This document shows positions 12,791 through 23,105 of a stretch of 44,915 nt of DNA, piece after piece. Under the pieces are notes generated by a model that worked only from the letters and a program-made list of their open reading frames with translations, made no database searches and was not told where the DNA came from. Positions within the stretch are counted from its first letter, which is position 1. Every line of letters begins with the position of its first letter. Origin of the DNA: Chara braunii (lineage: Eukaryota > Streptophyta > Charophyceae > Charales > Characeae); assembly GCA_003427395.1 (NCBI GenBank), contig BFEA01000043.1, positions 1,845,806-1,890,720 of the forward strand, written 5' to 3'. The translations under genes and the position numbers were made by a program.

Positions 12791-13836
12791 CCAACAACGC
12801 CGCACCGCTCGTGCAATACCTCCCCAGTACTGCCGTTATGGCCGCCGATGACGCCGTGCCACAGCACCTTCTCAGCACCGCAGCGTCGTCGTCACCCCTT
12901 GTCGCATCTCATGGCCGCTCCTCGCTGTGCTGCCGTAAATCCCCCTAGACTAGCCAACCATTGGATGAAGCAGAATGCTCCAACCAGGCTATGGCTGTCT
13001 CTTCCTCCTCGTCGTACTCCACTGCCGTCCTCCAACTCCGCGGGCAGCATTCCTGCCTCCTCTCCAACACTCCAACAATGGGGCTAGTGTGCTGTCACAC
13101 ACTGGCAGCTGGAGGCAAGTGTGAGGCAGCTGGGGGACGACTGCCTCTTTTGTAATGGCTGAGGAGAGCAGCAACAGCCTCAATTGCCCCCAGGCAAAAT
13201 TCGTCACTTGCTTGGGGCCGTTGATCTGAGCCAGATGAACGGACTGAGGCTGTCTCACCTCAGCCACACACTTAGGGTGGCAGTTGTGCTCAACTGCCCC
13301 CCCTCTTTTTCTCCTTTTTCCCTGCACTCAGCCTCACACTGAGTGCAGGTTCAAAGGGAAAATGGTTGTTTCCAACCAAGTTCCCCTCACCACCTCCTCA
13401 GCTTCCCAGCCTCTGACCTGAGTTAAATTCAGGCCAGTTTGACCTGTATCTTGCCGTAGCCACGGCCACATCCGTGGCTTTTTCTTTTTTCCTTCCTCTC
13501 CTTCCGTCTTCCCAACTCCCTTTTCTTCTGCCCTCCCCTTGAAAACGGGGAGGGAAGTTCAAGTTAGGAGAGGTAGGTCCTCCCTCTCCCAGCCTCCTAT
13601 TTTCCTCCCTTCCTCCCTCTCTAACTCACTTAATTCCTCCCTCACGCGGGGCAACACTGGCCGCGAGATTGAAGATCGCAAGGTCGAAAATATTCGCCCC
13701 TGAACGAAGTGGGAGCCTGGTGTGCTCCCACACAACCCATATGACTGTTCTCCCAACAGTGAGGCACGAATGCCTCATTTTCTTTCTTTCCCTTTTTTTT
13801 TATATAGAAATTTGTCCGTTTCCTTTGGATACTTTG

Positions 13837-13897
13837 NNCGTNCGTTTTCAANNAAAANNNAAANAANAANAAAAAAAAAAAAAAAANNNANNNANNG
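13837..13897. other. Scattered N bases in a poly(A) tract: low-quality join
   Basis: N bases are interspersed through an A-rich run, and another single N occurs at 13942. This is sequencing or gap-closure uncertainty and not biology. Confidence 0.9.
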
Positions 13898-14528
13898 ACA
13901 ACAACAGCTGCCCGTTTTCAACGAGCGCCTGCTGTTTCTTCNGGGGACACTTAGTCCCCTGCTACTTCGGTGGACGCCATCTGACGCTGTCTGCTTAGTT
14001 TAGATTTTTTTTTATTTTTTTTTTTAGTAATAACACCGTTGGCTTATGCCAACGGCCACGAACTGCTGAAATACAGACCCGAATCCTCCCCCCAAAAAAT
14101 GGCCATTTCTCGATTCGTGTGTGTCATCCTTTGCGCAGGGGCCATGCTGTATCCGCGCGGCTGTTTTCGTCCGTAAGATCTGATGATCTCACGGTCGAAA
14201 TCGACCGCGCCTCATGTTCCTTCCGGTGGGCTGCTCCAAAAGGAGTTAGCCCAGTAGGGTGCCCTCAGGTTTGATCCCAGTGTCTGCTGGGTGATAGTTT
14301 GATGTTGCAACTTCCTGAGCTAGCTCCTATTCACGGAAGCTAGACCCGCAGCTCTTCTATTTGAAGAGATGCTGCCCGGTAGGTCACCCAGCCTCGGGAC
14401 TGAGCAACCCCAAACTGCCTCACCTTTGGCAAACAGTCGTCGCCCCGCCATCTAACCGGTTGGGGCTTAGCCCGGTGGGCCCGATAAGCTACCACTACGG
14501 TCTACTCAGGCTCTGAATCGAGCGGCTC

Positions 14529-14795
14529 TTATTCCAACGCCCGTACGTCCCTCCGTACTCGCCAGACGCGGTTGGTGACCGACCACACCACCACTATAGC
14601 ATGCCGCATGCGTTTGGACTTAAGCAAAAATTTAGTCTCCCAGTCGTAGGTTTGGTCTGAATAAACTTTTGGCAACGTCAGTCTCATCAAGTCCTTCAAT
14701 TCAACGAAAGAGTCGGACAACGTCCGACGTTTAAAATCCCCGACAAATACCCTTGTCAGGGTATTTGCCCCGACAGCGTTGTCAGTATCAGCCAT
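14529..14795 (-). CDS. Hypothetical 88-residue ORF (MADTDNAVGANT), weak
   Basis: An ATG-initiated minus-strand frame of 88 codons with a mixed, non-repetitive composition (MADTDNAVGANTL, then ELKDLMRLTLPKVYSDQTYDWE, ending RVRRDVRALE). It contains both the 14744 hairpin and the 14712 hairpin (GTCGGAC-AAC-GTCCGAC), which is unusual in coding DNA. I recognise no family, and there is no supporting splice or promoter signal. It may be an exon fragment or chance. Confidence 0.15.
   Translation of the reverse strand: MADTDNAVGANTLTRVFVGDFKRRTLSDSFVELKDLMRLTLPKVYSDQTYDWETKFLLKSKRMRHAIVVVWSVTNRVWRVRRDVRALE
14712..14767. repeat. Hairpin pair shared with 10727 and 8742
   Basis: GTCGGAC (14712-14718) pairs with GTCCGAC (14722-14728). 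The complement CGTCGGACGTTGTCCG also occurs at about 10726-10741. CAAATACCCT (14744-14753) pairs with AGGGTATTTG (14758-14767), sharing its core with the hairpin at 8742. These are the only two hairpins in the zone that I found repeated. Confidence 0.7.
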
Positions 14796-14799
14796 AAGT

Positions 14800-16640
14800 T
14801 AGTGGTTTGGTTAGTATAGGTGTTGGAGGCCGCGCGAAGGAAGACGGGAAACTCGACTATGCCAAAGAGGGAAGATAAGGGATAATCCAAGGGCTTTCAG
14901 GTGGTGCGCACGCAATGGGGAGTTCAAATCGGAGAAGGAAAACATGCGGATTCTGCTGATCGATTGGCAGAAGTTGCGGGGAGAGATCTAACTTACCTAT
15001 CTGTCGGGAGCTGTGCTATATGCCATCCAAGGTGAGCGGTTTCAAAGAAAGAGACGCATTTACATGCAATCGCATTCCGGGTGCCAAAGATCCCTGTCGC
15101 GCCAAGTTTTGTATGTTGGATCTGCATGCCGCAGTGGGGGTCGTCGGTGTTTGCGACTCGTAGTGCTTCGATTCCTTTCCTTGGCTTAACTCGCATCGTT
15201 TTGACTGAATCTGACCGAGAAGATAGCCAGGTAAATTCATATACAGGGCGCTACAGTAGAGAGGAAGGGGAAGGCAATGAAAGGGAGCGGGAGGTTGTGT
15301 GACGTACATGAGGCCGCGTATGGGGGAAGGGGATTCATAAACAGTGTATGTACCTAATCCGATTTCGTAGACAGAACCATCCCCGCCTTGCATAGTTGGC
15401 GTAGTAGTGAAGCGAGGCTCACAAACCAGTAGTTGTAAGCGAGCTACTGTTTTTTATGATCCACAAAACCGGGGTTGCCGTGTTCGAAGTACTGTTTAAT
15501 GATTCAACTGCGGTTCGCTGCATTTGTGGTTGAAGTAGTAGGGGATCCTTGTTGTGCTTATAACTGCCATGTTGCGGTTATCACGAGCTTCTTCCTCGCC
15601 TCGCCAGAAGTGGGCTGTTCCGAGTAGCCATCATTTCTGCATCCATAGTTGCTTGTTTCAGAGCTGCATAAGCCTGGCCCAGTCAATTGACCGGGTGCAC
15701 CGATAAAAGAAGCGGTGGGACAAGAACGAAAGTTGGGGAAAGTCCGGCTGCCCTTGCTGAGCACTGCTGAGCTTTACTATTTTCATTCCCATTTGCTCTC
15801 GAATAAGAACAAGGGGGAAAGTAGCTCTTAAGCACAAACTTTGCGGACCGGGGAGTGGAAGTTTGGTCAAGGGAGAACGGTGTTGGGAGCTGAGGGAGGA
15901 TTTAGGCTCGACAAGGGAGTTGCCGCTGGGGCTGGTTCTGGACGTAAGGATGAGCATTTTTTTTGACTGATGTCATTCTCCTTAGACTGTGTTTGGACCG
16001 AGAGGGGGCACTGTGATTCTTAAAGAAGTGATTATACATTGCAAAGAGGGGGTATTGCAGCGATTCGGAGAGTCGCCATGGAGTCAGCAGTTGGTGTTTT
16101 AACCTCAGTCGACCAAGTGGTTGCACACTCTGACCATCATTGCGGGGCCCTCAGGCGGTTGAAGATTGCAAGGCCCTCTCCTGGGAGTTGAGTTTGTCCC
16201 CCTCTTGTATCTCGAGAGTCTGAAACCCCTACTTCTGCCCTTCTCAATCTCAATCTAATCCTGATTACGAGAGGAAGGCGGTAGGCGGGGTTGCAACCCG
16301 TAGGACTGCGTCAAGGCTCTATGGGGAGTCAACCCACCGATTGTGGGAGCTATGCCGGAACTCAGGAGGAGTTATGGAGGCAGGGAATTGAAAGGTAACC
16401 ATTGCTCTCCTTTTATAAACCCGGTTATAACCCTTACATGTATCGCTTGCTATGATTGACTGAGTATACTGCTTGTATCCTTACTTTGACTTTTATGTTT
16501 GACTTTCATGATACAATCCAGACTTAATAAAAGGAATGATTGTGCAAGTTGCAGTTTCAGTTTTGCTTGTCTGACTGAAAACAGATTGTGGGATTGCATC
16601 TGGGGGAAGGATGAGAGGAAGGTAGTCTTGCTTGGTTGAC
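14800..16640. other. No gene seen
   Basis: Mixed-composition DNA with only short, overlapping frames on both strands and no splice or homology support. It leads into the stem-loop locus. Confidence 0.5.
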
Positions 16641-17381
16641 TGGGTCAATTAAAGGCTGAGCAAGTCTCCATAAGTTTAGGGAGACCCAATGCTGTGTTTA
16701 TTTTTGATTGTCTGGAGAACCAGACAGGTTCCCATAAGTTTGGGTGATCTGGTTGCTCTGACTTGTGAGGGCTGACTGTGATTGACTTTTCAGGGATCAA
16801 GCATGTTCCATAAGTTTGGGTGGCTTTGTCGCCTTGTTTACTTTGAGTTTCTTTCAATTTCTTTTTGTTATGAACGAGGAGGTCTGAGCATGTTCCATAA
16901 GTTTGGGTGACTCCGTCTCTTCCTGCTTTTCTTTAAGGGAACAAATCAGACAGAGGACCAAACATGTTCCATAAGTTTATATGGCCTTGGTCCAATGCCA
17001 CGCACATGCTGGAACCAAAATGATATAACTTGACTATATTTTATTATTACTTTATCTATGAGCAGGCTGGTCAGACAAGTTTCCATAAGTTTGGGTGGTC
17101 TGACTATAGCTTATCACAAATTGAAGAAAGTATGAATTAAGAATAAATTTGTGGTACGAAGGGGCAGACCGAATCTTGCGCTAAAGATGATCGATTCAGT
17201 TATATGCTACCTTAAAAGACTAAGTGCAGATAATTATATAAAGCTGGGATACTTAAACAGTTCAGGGCGACTATGGTGACCTAGTCATCATATGCTCAAA
17301 GAAGAGAAAAGTTGTTGTGCCTTGTGTTTGTGTATACTCAATGGTTGAGCTAGACATGTTCCATAAGTTTGGGTGGTCTAG
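16640..17381 (+). repeat. Stem-loop array A: constant loop, variable stems
   Basis: Seven units share a loop core close to TTCCATAAGTTTGGGTG, at about 16665, 16727, 16805, 16891, 16967, 17081 and 17358. In most, the flanks are reverse complements and differ between units: GTCTCC/GGAGAC (16664/16679), AACCAGA/TCTGGTT (16718/16748), GGACCAA/TTGGTCC (16955/16987), GTCAGAC/GTCTGAC (17070/17098), CTAGAC/GTCTAG (17350/17376). Units at 16795 and 16880 pair imperfectly. Two further stems (17168/17193 and 17269/17282) lack the common loop. No open frame of 60 codons or more lies between 16858 and 18497. It is non-coding; a structured RNA or a DNA repeat with structural constraint is possible. Confidence 0.85.
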
Positions 17382-17689
17382 TTTTATTCCCTATGTAAGC
17401 TGGGTATAAAGGGATAAATCATTGAGAGACTATGAACTATTGTTTGATAAGTTGACTTGGGGATGGTGAGAGTACTTACCTTTGTGGTTTGACCTGCATA
17501 TGGCTGAGTGAGATTACTATTTAGTCCGAGTTTCAGTTGATAGGTAGTTGCTTTAGTTGCTCGCCACGTGCTAGAGTCATAGGAGTTAGTTTCAGTTCCT
17601 CCATTTTCTGAGCTAAGTTCATTTTACTTAGGTCAATTTCGGCATTTTATGGGATCTTTTATTATACTTGGTATTGTATAAATCTTGGT

Positions 17690-18230
17690 AAGTCACTTTC
17701 TCTACAGGAAGCGCTGCCAAAATTTCTACAAAACCAAGGAGTTAGTCAGTTTATCTTTTCAATGTTCAACTTGTTTGACTTTTTGGCTTAGTAAAAATCT
17801 GGGAAGCCTCCTTTTCTAAAGGGAGTGCTGCCAAAATTTTTGTTGTTTCAGGGAGTTAGATAAAATTGGACCTTGAGAAGTCAAAGTCATTTTAAATTCT
17901 GAAATTACCTTTGTATAAATTTTGGTAAACTAATTTCTCTACGGGAAGCGCTGCCGAAATTTTTGCAAATCCAAGGAGTTAGTCAAAATTTGAGTTGTCA
18001 GAAATTCAACTTGTTTGATTTTTATATATGGTTTAGTAAAAATTTGGGAAGTCTTCTTTTCTAAAGGGAGTGCTGCCTAAATTTTTGTTGATTCGGGGAG
18101 TTAGACAAAATTTGACTTTGGAAGGTTGCATATTGTTTCTGTTTTTATATTTAGGCTGATACAAATTATGAGCAGACACTTTTCCTACGGGAAGCGCTAC
18201 CGAAATTTTCTTAGATTAGAGGAGATAGAT
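17690..18230 (+). repeat. Alternating ~120-bp monomer array, block 1
   Basis: Five monomers begin near 17704, 17814, 17937, 18059 and 18184. Odd ones carry CTACGGGAAGCGCTGCCGAAA (type 1, with variants) and even ones CTAAAGGGAGTGCTGCC-AAA (type 2). Most are bracketed by AAATTTTGG or AAATTTGGG upstream and CCGAAATTT or CCTAAATTT downstream. These can pair with G-U wobbles, around a small inner stem such as CTTC/GGAAG. Each is followed by GGAGTTAG-CAAAATT. Confidence 0.8.
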
Positions 18231-18239
18231 TATATTATG

Positions 18240-18835
18240 ACAGGTGAACATTATTTCTAAGTTGAATGGTCTAGGGATCCCTGCTTTTCTTTTGTTTTGA
18301 AGGAAGGGGTTGAACACCCTATCTCTAAGTTAATGACTCAACTTTTCCTGTGTTTCTTTCTGAGGGAATTAAGGCCGAGACTAAGTATTGTTTCTAAGTT
18401 GAATGACTTAGTCTGGGAGGTCGTGCACACAAACAAAGGAATTAAATAATAATTTTTTTCTATATTGTATATGACATATTTTATGTGAACAAGTTAGTTA
18501 GATAGGGTTTCTAAGCTGAATGGTCCGACTATAACTTATCGTCAAAGGAATAAAGTATTTAATTAAGAATATAATCAGAGGTAAGATTAAGGTAGGCTGA
18601 ACATGTGTTTCTAAGTTGAATGGTTCAGTCTTACTCATGCTTTTGAGTATAAAGTGAAGAGAGAGAGATATAACTTGGATATTAAATGTTCCAGGGCGAC
18701 TAAGCAAAGTTTCTAAGTTGAATGGCTTAGTCATATGCCCAATGAAGAGAAAAATTTTATTGTGCGTCGTGTTTTGTTTATAAGCAAAGACAAAAAAACT
18801 AAACATTGTTTCTAAGTTGAATGATGTAGTCTTTC
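18240..18835 (+). repeat. Stem-loop array B: second version of array A
   Basis: Seven units carry the loop core TTTCTAAGTTGAATG, at about 18251, 18322, 18391, 18509, 18607, 18710 and 18809. Stems again differ but pair: AGACTAAGT/ACTTAGTCT (18378/18406), CTGAAC/GTTCAG (18597/18623), GACTAAGC/GCTTAGTC (18698/18725), and GTTGA/TCAAC (18309/18338, extended by AGGAAGG and TTTTCCT). The unit at 18251 shows little pairing. Surrounding sequence aligns with the array-A region about 1.45 kb upstream, so B is a diverged tandem copy. Confidence 0.85.
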
Positions 18836-19050
18836 TTATGCCCTATGTAAACTGGGGTATTATGGTTTTACTCAACCGAGAGATGATGAACTACTTGTGT
18901 GAAAACAACTTGGGAACTTTGTGAGAGTACTTACTCATTGTGGTATGAATTTGCATGTGGTTGAGTGCGAGCTTTATTTATTTTGAGTCGTGACTTTGAT
19001 AGGTATTGCTTTAGATGCTCGTCGTGTGCTGGAATTGTAGGAGTTAGTTC

Positions 19051-19124
19051 AATTCCTGCATTTTCTTAGCTAAATCTATTTTTTTCAATTCCTGCATTTT
19101 CTTAGCTAAATCTATTTTTTTACT
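19051..19124 (+). repeat. Perfect 37-bp tandem duplication
   Basis: CAATTCCTGCATTTTCTTAG-CTAAATCTATTTTTTT occurs twice head to tail. It is a recent-looking slippage or duplication inside the second 1.5-kb unit. Confidence 0.85.
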
Positions 19125-19189
19125 TAGTTTAATTTTCAACATTTTTTTGGATAAATTTTATTTCTTATATCTGGTTTTGTATAAATTTT

Positions 19190-19830
19190 GGAAAGACACT
19201 TCTCCTACGGGAAGCGCTGCCGAAATTTATGTAAATCCGAGAAGTTGGTCAAATTGTGTCATTCACAATGTTCGACTTTTTCTAACTTCATATATGACTT
19301 AGTAGTAATCTAGAAAGCCTACTTCCCTAAAGGATTTGCTGCCCAAATTTTTACTAATTCAGAGAGTTAGACAAAATTTAGCTTTGTAAAGTCATATTAC
19401 TGATTACCTTTTAGTTTTTCATATTTAGCTTTGTATAAATTTTGGAAAGACATTTTTCCCACAGGAAGCGTTGTCGAAATTTCTATAAATCTAAAGATAT
19501 TAATTAAAATTTGTCTTGACATAATTCAAGTTTATCTTAAGTTCATGTTTGACTCAGTTTAGATCTGGGAAGCCTACCTCCCCATAGGAGATGTTGCCCA
19601 AATATATAATAAGTCAAGGAGTTAGGCAAAATTTGACCCTTGAAGTTGGAAGATTGCTTTTAAGTTTTATATTTGGTCTTACATAAATTCTGCGAAGGCA
19701 CTTTTCCTACGGGAAGCACTGTCGAAATTTTCTATATTTTAAAGGAGTTAGAATATTTTAAGAACTTTGAGAGTTTGATAGTCTACTACCCTCGCTTAGG
19801 GAAGATATTGCCGAAATTTATGATAGTTCA
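19190..19830 (+). repeat. Alternating ~120-bp monomer array, block 2
   Basis: Monomers near 19204 (type 1), 19325 (type 2), 19461 (type 1), 19583 (type 2), 19707 (type 1) and a partial one at 19803 continue the alternation seen in block 1, again with AAATTTTGG/CCGAAATTT-type brackets in several. It aligns with block 1 at an offset near 1.5 kb. Confidence 0.8.
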
Positions 19831-20358
19831 AATAAGTGTCAGGGGTGAGTTGGGGAGAAAACATTATTCCATGATCACTCAAGCATGGTGTGGGTGCTGA
19901 CCTGTGATGTGATGAAGAGCACTTCTATTCAGATTGATTTGAGACTTGACTAGTCTCAAGCTGATCATCTGCTATTATTCTTTGATAAAATGTCGATTTT
20001 CGGTTCAGCTCTAACTCATTTTCGTTACTCAACCTAAGGTCTTAGCCTCTGTGGGTTGAATTGTTTCTTTTGGCTTTTACCCGAACTTTTATTAAATGAC
20101 AATTTGAAAGAGGACTGCGTGTTTTTTTTAAAAAGGGTTAGACAAAGGTTGGAGCTTGTGTGAATAAGGCAAAGGGTGTGCGCGTAGAGAGTAGTTGAAG
20201 TTGACCCCTTGTAGTACATGAACTTTTAGTTGAATCTTTGATGTGATTGCATGTATGACTGTGGTTTGCACTCTGGATTTGAATTGTCTATGGTCACATA
20301 TATATTTTTGAAGGAAGTCACACTGTGATTATGAGAAGTGATCGTCTATTGTCTTGTA

Positions 20359-20362
<4 letters not shown>

Positions 20363-20426
<64 letters not shown>
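20363..20426. repeat. (TA)n microsatellite, ~62 bp
   Basis: An uninterrupted TA run. Between 19.9 and 22.4 kb I otherwise see no gene, only a perfect GCCGCAA/TTGCGGC hairpin near 21710. Confidence 0.95.
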
Positions 20427-20427
<1 letters not shown>

Positions 20428-22390
20428 CGCGTATCCGCGCGGTCTACTGTGACCACGTGTACGGATCGAGCGAATCTGGCTTGAGAGAAAAGAGAGACCC
20501 CCCGTTTGCCTTTGCTTCTTTTGAAATTTTTATTGTTGGATGTTAATGTCCATGACAACTGTCAAAGTAAAACCCCTTGACCCGTTTCAGGGCCTTTAAT
20601 GTTGAAGCTCGTCTCCATGGCCATAAGGGTAGACTAACATAACTGACCGGAGCCTGTATACCACCCACTCCCCGCAAGGTGCAAAAGAGAGTGTGGTTCT
20701 CAACCGCCTCTGCGATTGTCTAGCGTCACGGTCTTGAGATTAACCCCTCAAGGTGCGTGTCAACCAACACTTAAGTGTCGAACGCGACCCTCGAGACCAT
20801 TGAGGGTCACACAATTATGGATACTACATAGTACGCCATTAGTACGACTGTTGGCATATTCATGCATGGCTAGTCGATATGACTAACGTCGGCGTGACCA
20901 CGATATTTATTCAGAACCCTTGCACGCGATACTCATCTGATCCCCTTGATAAAGGTTATAGGTCGGGTATAGAAAAAAAGACTAGGCGCGATTATGTATG
21001 AAATTCGATTTTTAGTTTTCCAAGATGTATCGCGTCGTTAGATTTGATGGTCCTAGTCGACCAATGTAGAGTCGCACTCGAGAGATCAATGCCTCGGACG
21101 ACGATTCGTGCATGGGTCTGATTCGGACATTAACCGCGCATACCCCTTATGCTACAACGGACGAGTAACGCCCTAGGTCGGGCCACCTCTGCGATTGCAT
21201 ACGAACAACCTTCGCATGTGGTTCGGTAGCTTGGCGGGGATACGCCCACTTAAGGGATGGTGACAACTCCCACAAATGGAGGTAAGTTGTACCTCACGTG
21301 ACCATATCCTGTCGTAGGGATTCGTGAGAGGTATAGCTGACGCACTCGGTAAGATCAACAACGCTCTACGACGAAGTCCTACAAATCTTGTGTAACACGG
21401 TCGGGAGGGTCCCTTCTGTGGGACCGATGTCAGGCGGCCACAAGCAGTGCGTCGCCTGAAATCTGCGGCTTTGGGGCTTAGGCTCAATGACAAGTCCTTG
21501 TTTTGACGGTACTCTGGTATAACCAGGCAACAGAAATTAGGGGAGCTAAGGGCACCCCTGATTTTGGGCGCACTGAACCTTACGAGTAACCCTCAAAGAT
21601 GGCGAGATGGGTGGCCGCACTCGGCGCATCTAGGGACCGTCATTTCCGGCCATTCAGAGGGTTGGACCCGGATTGGCCTGCCGTGGAGAGGCATCGCGGG
21701 AACTGACCTCGCCGCAACGTTTTTGCGGCATACGACCGGGGCCGAAATGAGGCCTCCAATTTTTGTCTATTTTAGTACCATAATTAAAGATGGGGAAAAG
21801 AGATTAAGACTAGTAGGGGAGAAGGGAAAAATATAATATCCCTTAATTTCTTTATTTTTCACGGCATTTAATTCTAGGGGGAATACCCTTGTTATTTTAT
21901 GTTCCCGGCAATGAAATTAAAAACATAGAAAAATATTAAAAATGGTAAAAGAGAAAAGAAACAAAAGGAATTCGGCCATTTATTTAAACTTTCTCGGAAT
22001 TAAATTTTGGGAAACTTACGGTTAATTTACTATTTCCGACAATAGAATTAACGAAAGGGAAGAATGATGAAAAACGATGAAAGGGACGGGAACCCATGAC
22101 TATTTGGAGATTGGCCTAGTTTCGCCTTGATTACCCGCCATCAGCTCTGATCTCGGATTGAACATTTTCCCCGGATTTTAACAGTTTTCACTACTGCCGA
22201 TGGTCGAGGTTTCCTGCGTCGCTTTCCCTGGTTTGCTTGATTACTAATATTACCGCAGTTGGGATGTTCTGAAAGCGGGAGTCGCATGGACAGCATGGGG
22301 TGGTGCTACCTTGGGTCGACTATGGTGTTTGGTTCGGTACGGATACGAGGGTTGTTACGGAGTGGCTACGTCCTACGGTGTCTGGCGTGC

Positions 22391-23105
22391 TTCAGGTACG
22401 GTATGGGCCCGGTGACAGTTGTTTCACTACGGTGACTTATTTTCAGGTTTGGGACAACTGCGGCGATTTATTATCAGGACCGGGGCCACTACGACAGTTA
22501 TTCCAGGTTTGGAACCTTGGCGGCAGTTTGTTTTCAGGTCCGGAAACGTTGCGGCATTTTATATCAGGTTCGAGACAGGTACGGAATTATCATGCATGGT
22601 TGTACGGGTTCGGCATCCGCGTGGCACACCAGCCCGGTACTGGATTTCAGGTTTGGTCAGGTTCGGTGACATCGCGGTGTTTCGTTTCAGGTTCGGCGCC
22701 CTCGCGGCGATTTATTTCAGGTTCGGAACATCTGCGGTGACTTTTTTTCAGGTTCGGGACCACTGTGACGATTTATTTCAGGTTCGGAACCTCTACGTTG
22801 ATTTATTTTCAGGTCTGGGACGACTGCGGTAGTTCATTTCAGATTCGAGACCTTGGCGGCAGTTTATTCCAGGTTCGGTGCCATTGTGGCAGCTTATTTT
22901 CAGGTCCGGGATCATTGCGGTGGTTTACTTCAGGTTCGATACTATTACCGCGCCGCTGCATCTTGCCGTGTTCGACATGTTTCAGGTACGGTATTGGTTC
23001 GGCATTGGCGTGGTACACGCTAATGCATCACTTTCAGGCTCGGTCTTGGATCGACATCGGCACGATATGGGTTACAGCATCTCCAAGCGATTACTTCAGG
23101 CTCTG
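22391..23105 (+). repeat. ~30-bp tandem array with CAG/GT cores
   Basis: About 18 units of roughly TTTATTTCAGGTTCGGGACC-CTGCGGCGA. TCAGGT-type cores lie near 22391, 22443, 22474, 22503, 22534 and 22564, then 22646, 22686, 22717, 22748, 22779, 22809, 22839, 22869, 22899 and 22929, with degenerate ones to about 23095. The 30-bp period keeps several frames open as decapeptide repeats, which explains the long ORFs here. Each unit resembles a 3' splice acceptor (T-rich, CAG) followed by GT. Confidence 0.8.

Larger units (their letters stand above)
9365..14253. repeat. Zone of many unrelated short perfect hairpins
   Basis: Perfect inverted repeats with short loops that I checked by position: 9365/9376 (CCCAAGC), 9979/9999 (CTCTCTCGAT, 10 bp), 10021/10034 (CCCGGGG), 10429/10450 (CCCGCC), 10551/10613 (ATGGTTGTGGTC, long loop), 13279/13291 (GGCAGTTG), 13321/13340 (CCTGCACTCA), 13459/13472 (GCCACGG), 13531/13547 (CCCTCCCC), 13709/13724 (GTGGGAGC), 14036/14048 (CCGTTGGC), 14192/14201 (CGGTCGA) and 14227/14248 (TGGGCT with a second stem inside). 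Arms differ from site to site. No supported gene lies in the zone. Confidence 0.75.

Noticed and set aside
16640-18835. CRISPR-like reading (constant repeat, variable flanks)
   Set aside because: Spacing is irregular (about 60-280 bp), the variable parts are short self-complementary arms, and the context is a eukaryotic nuclear genome.
16640-19830. Hammerhead or twister ribozyme reading of the hairpin monomers
   Set aside because: The conserved hammerhead CTGATGA/GAAA and the twister core as I know it are not present; a covariance-model search would be needed to reopen this.
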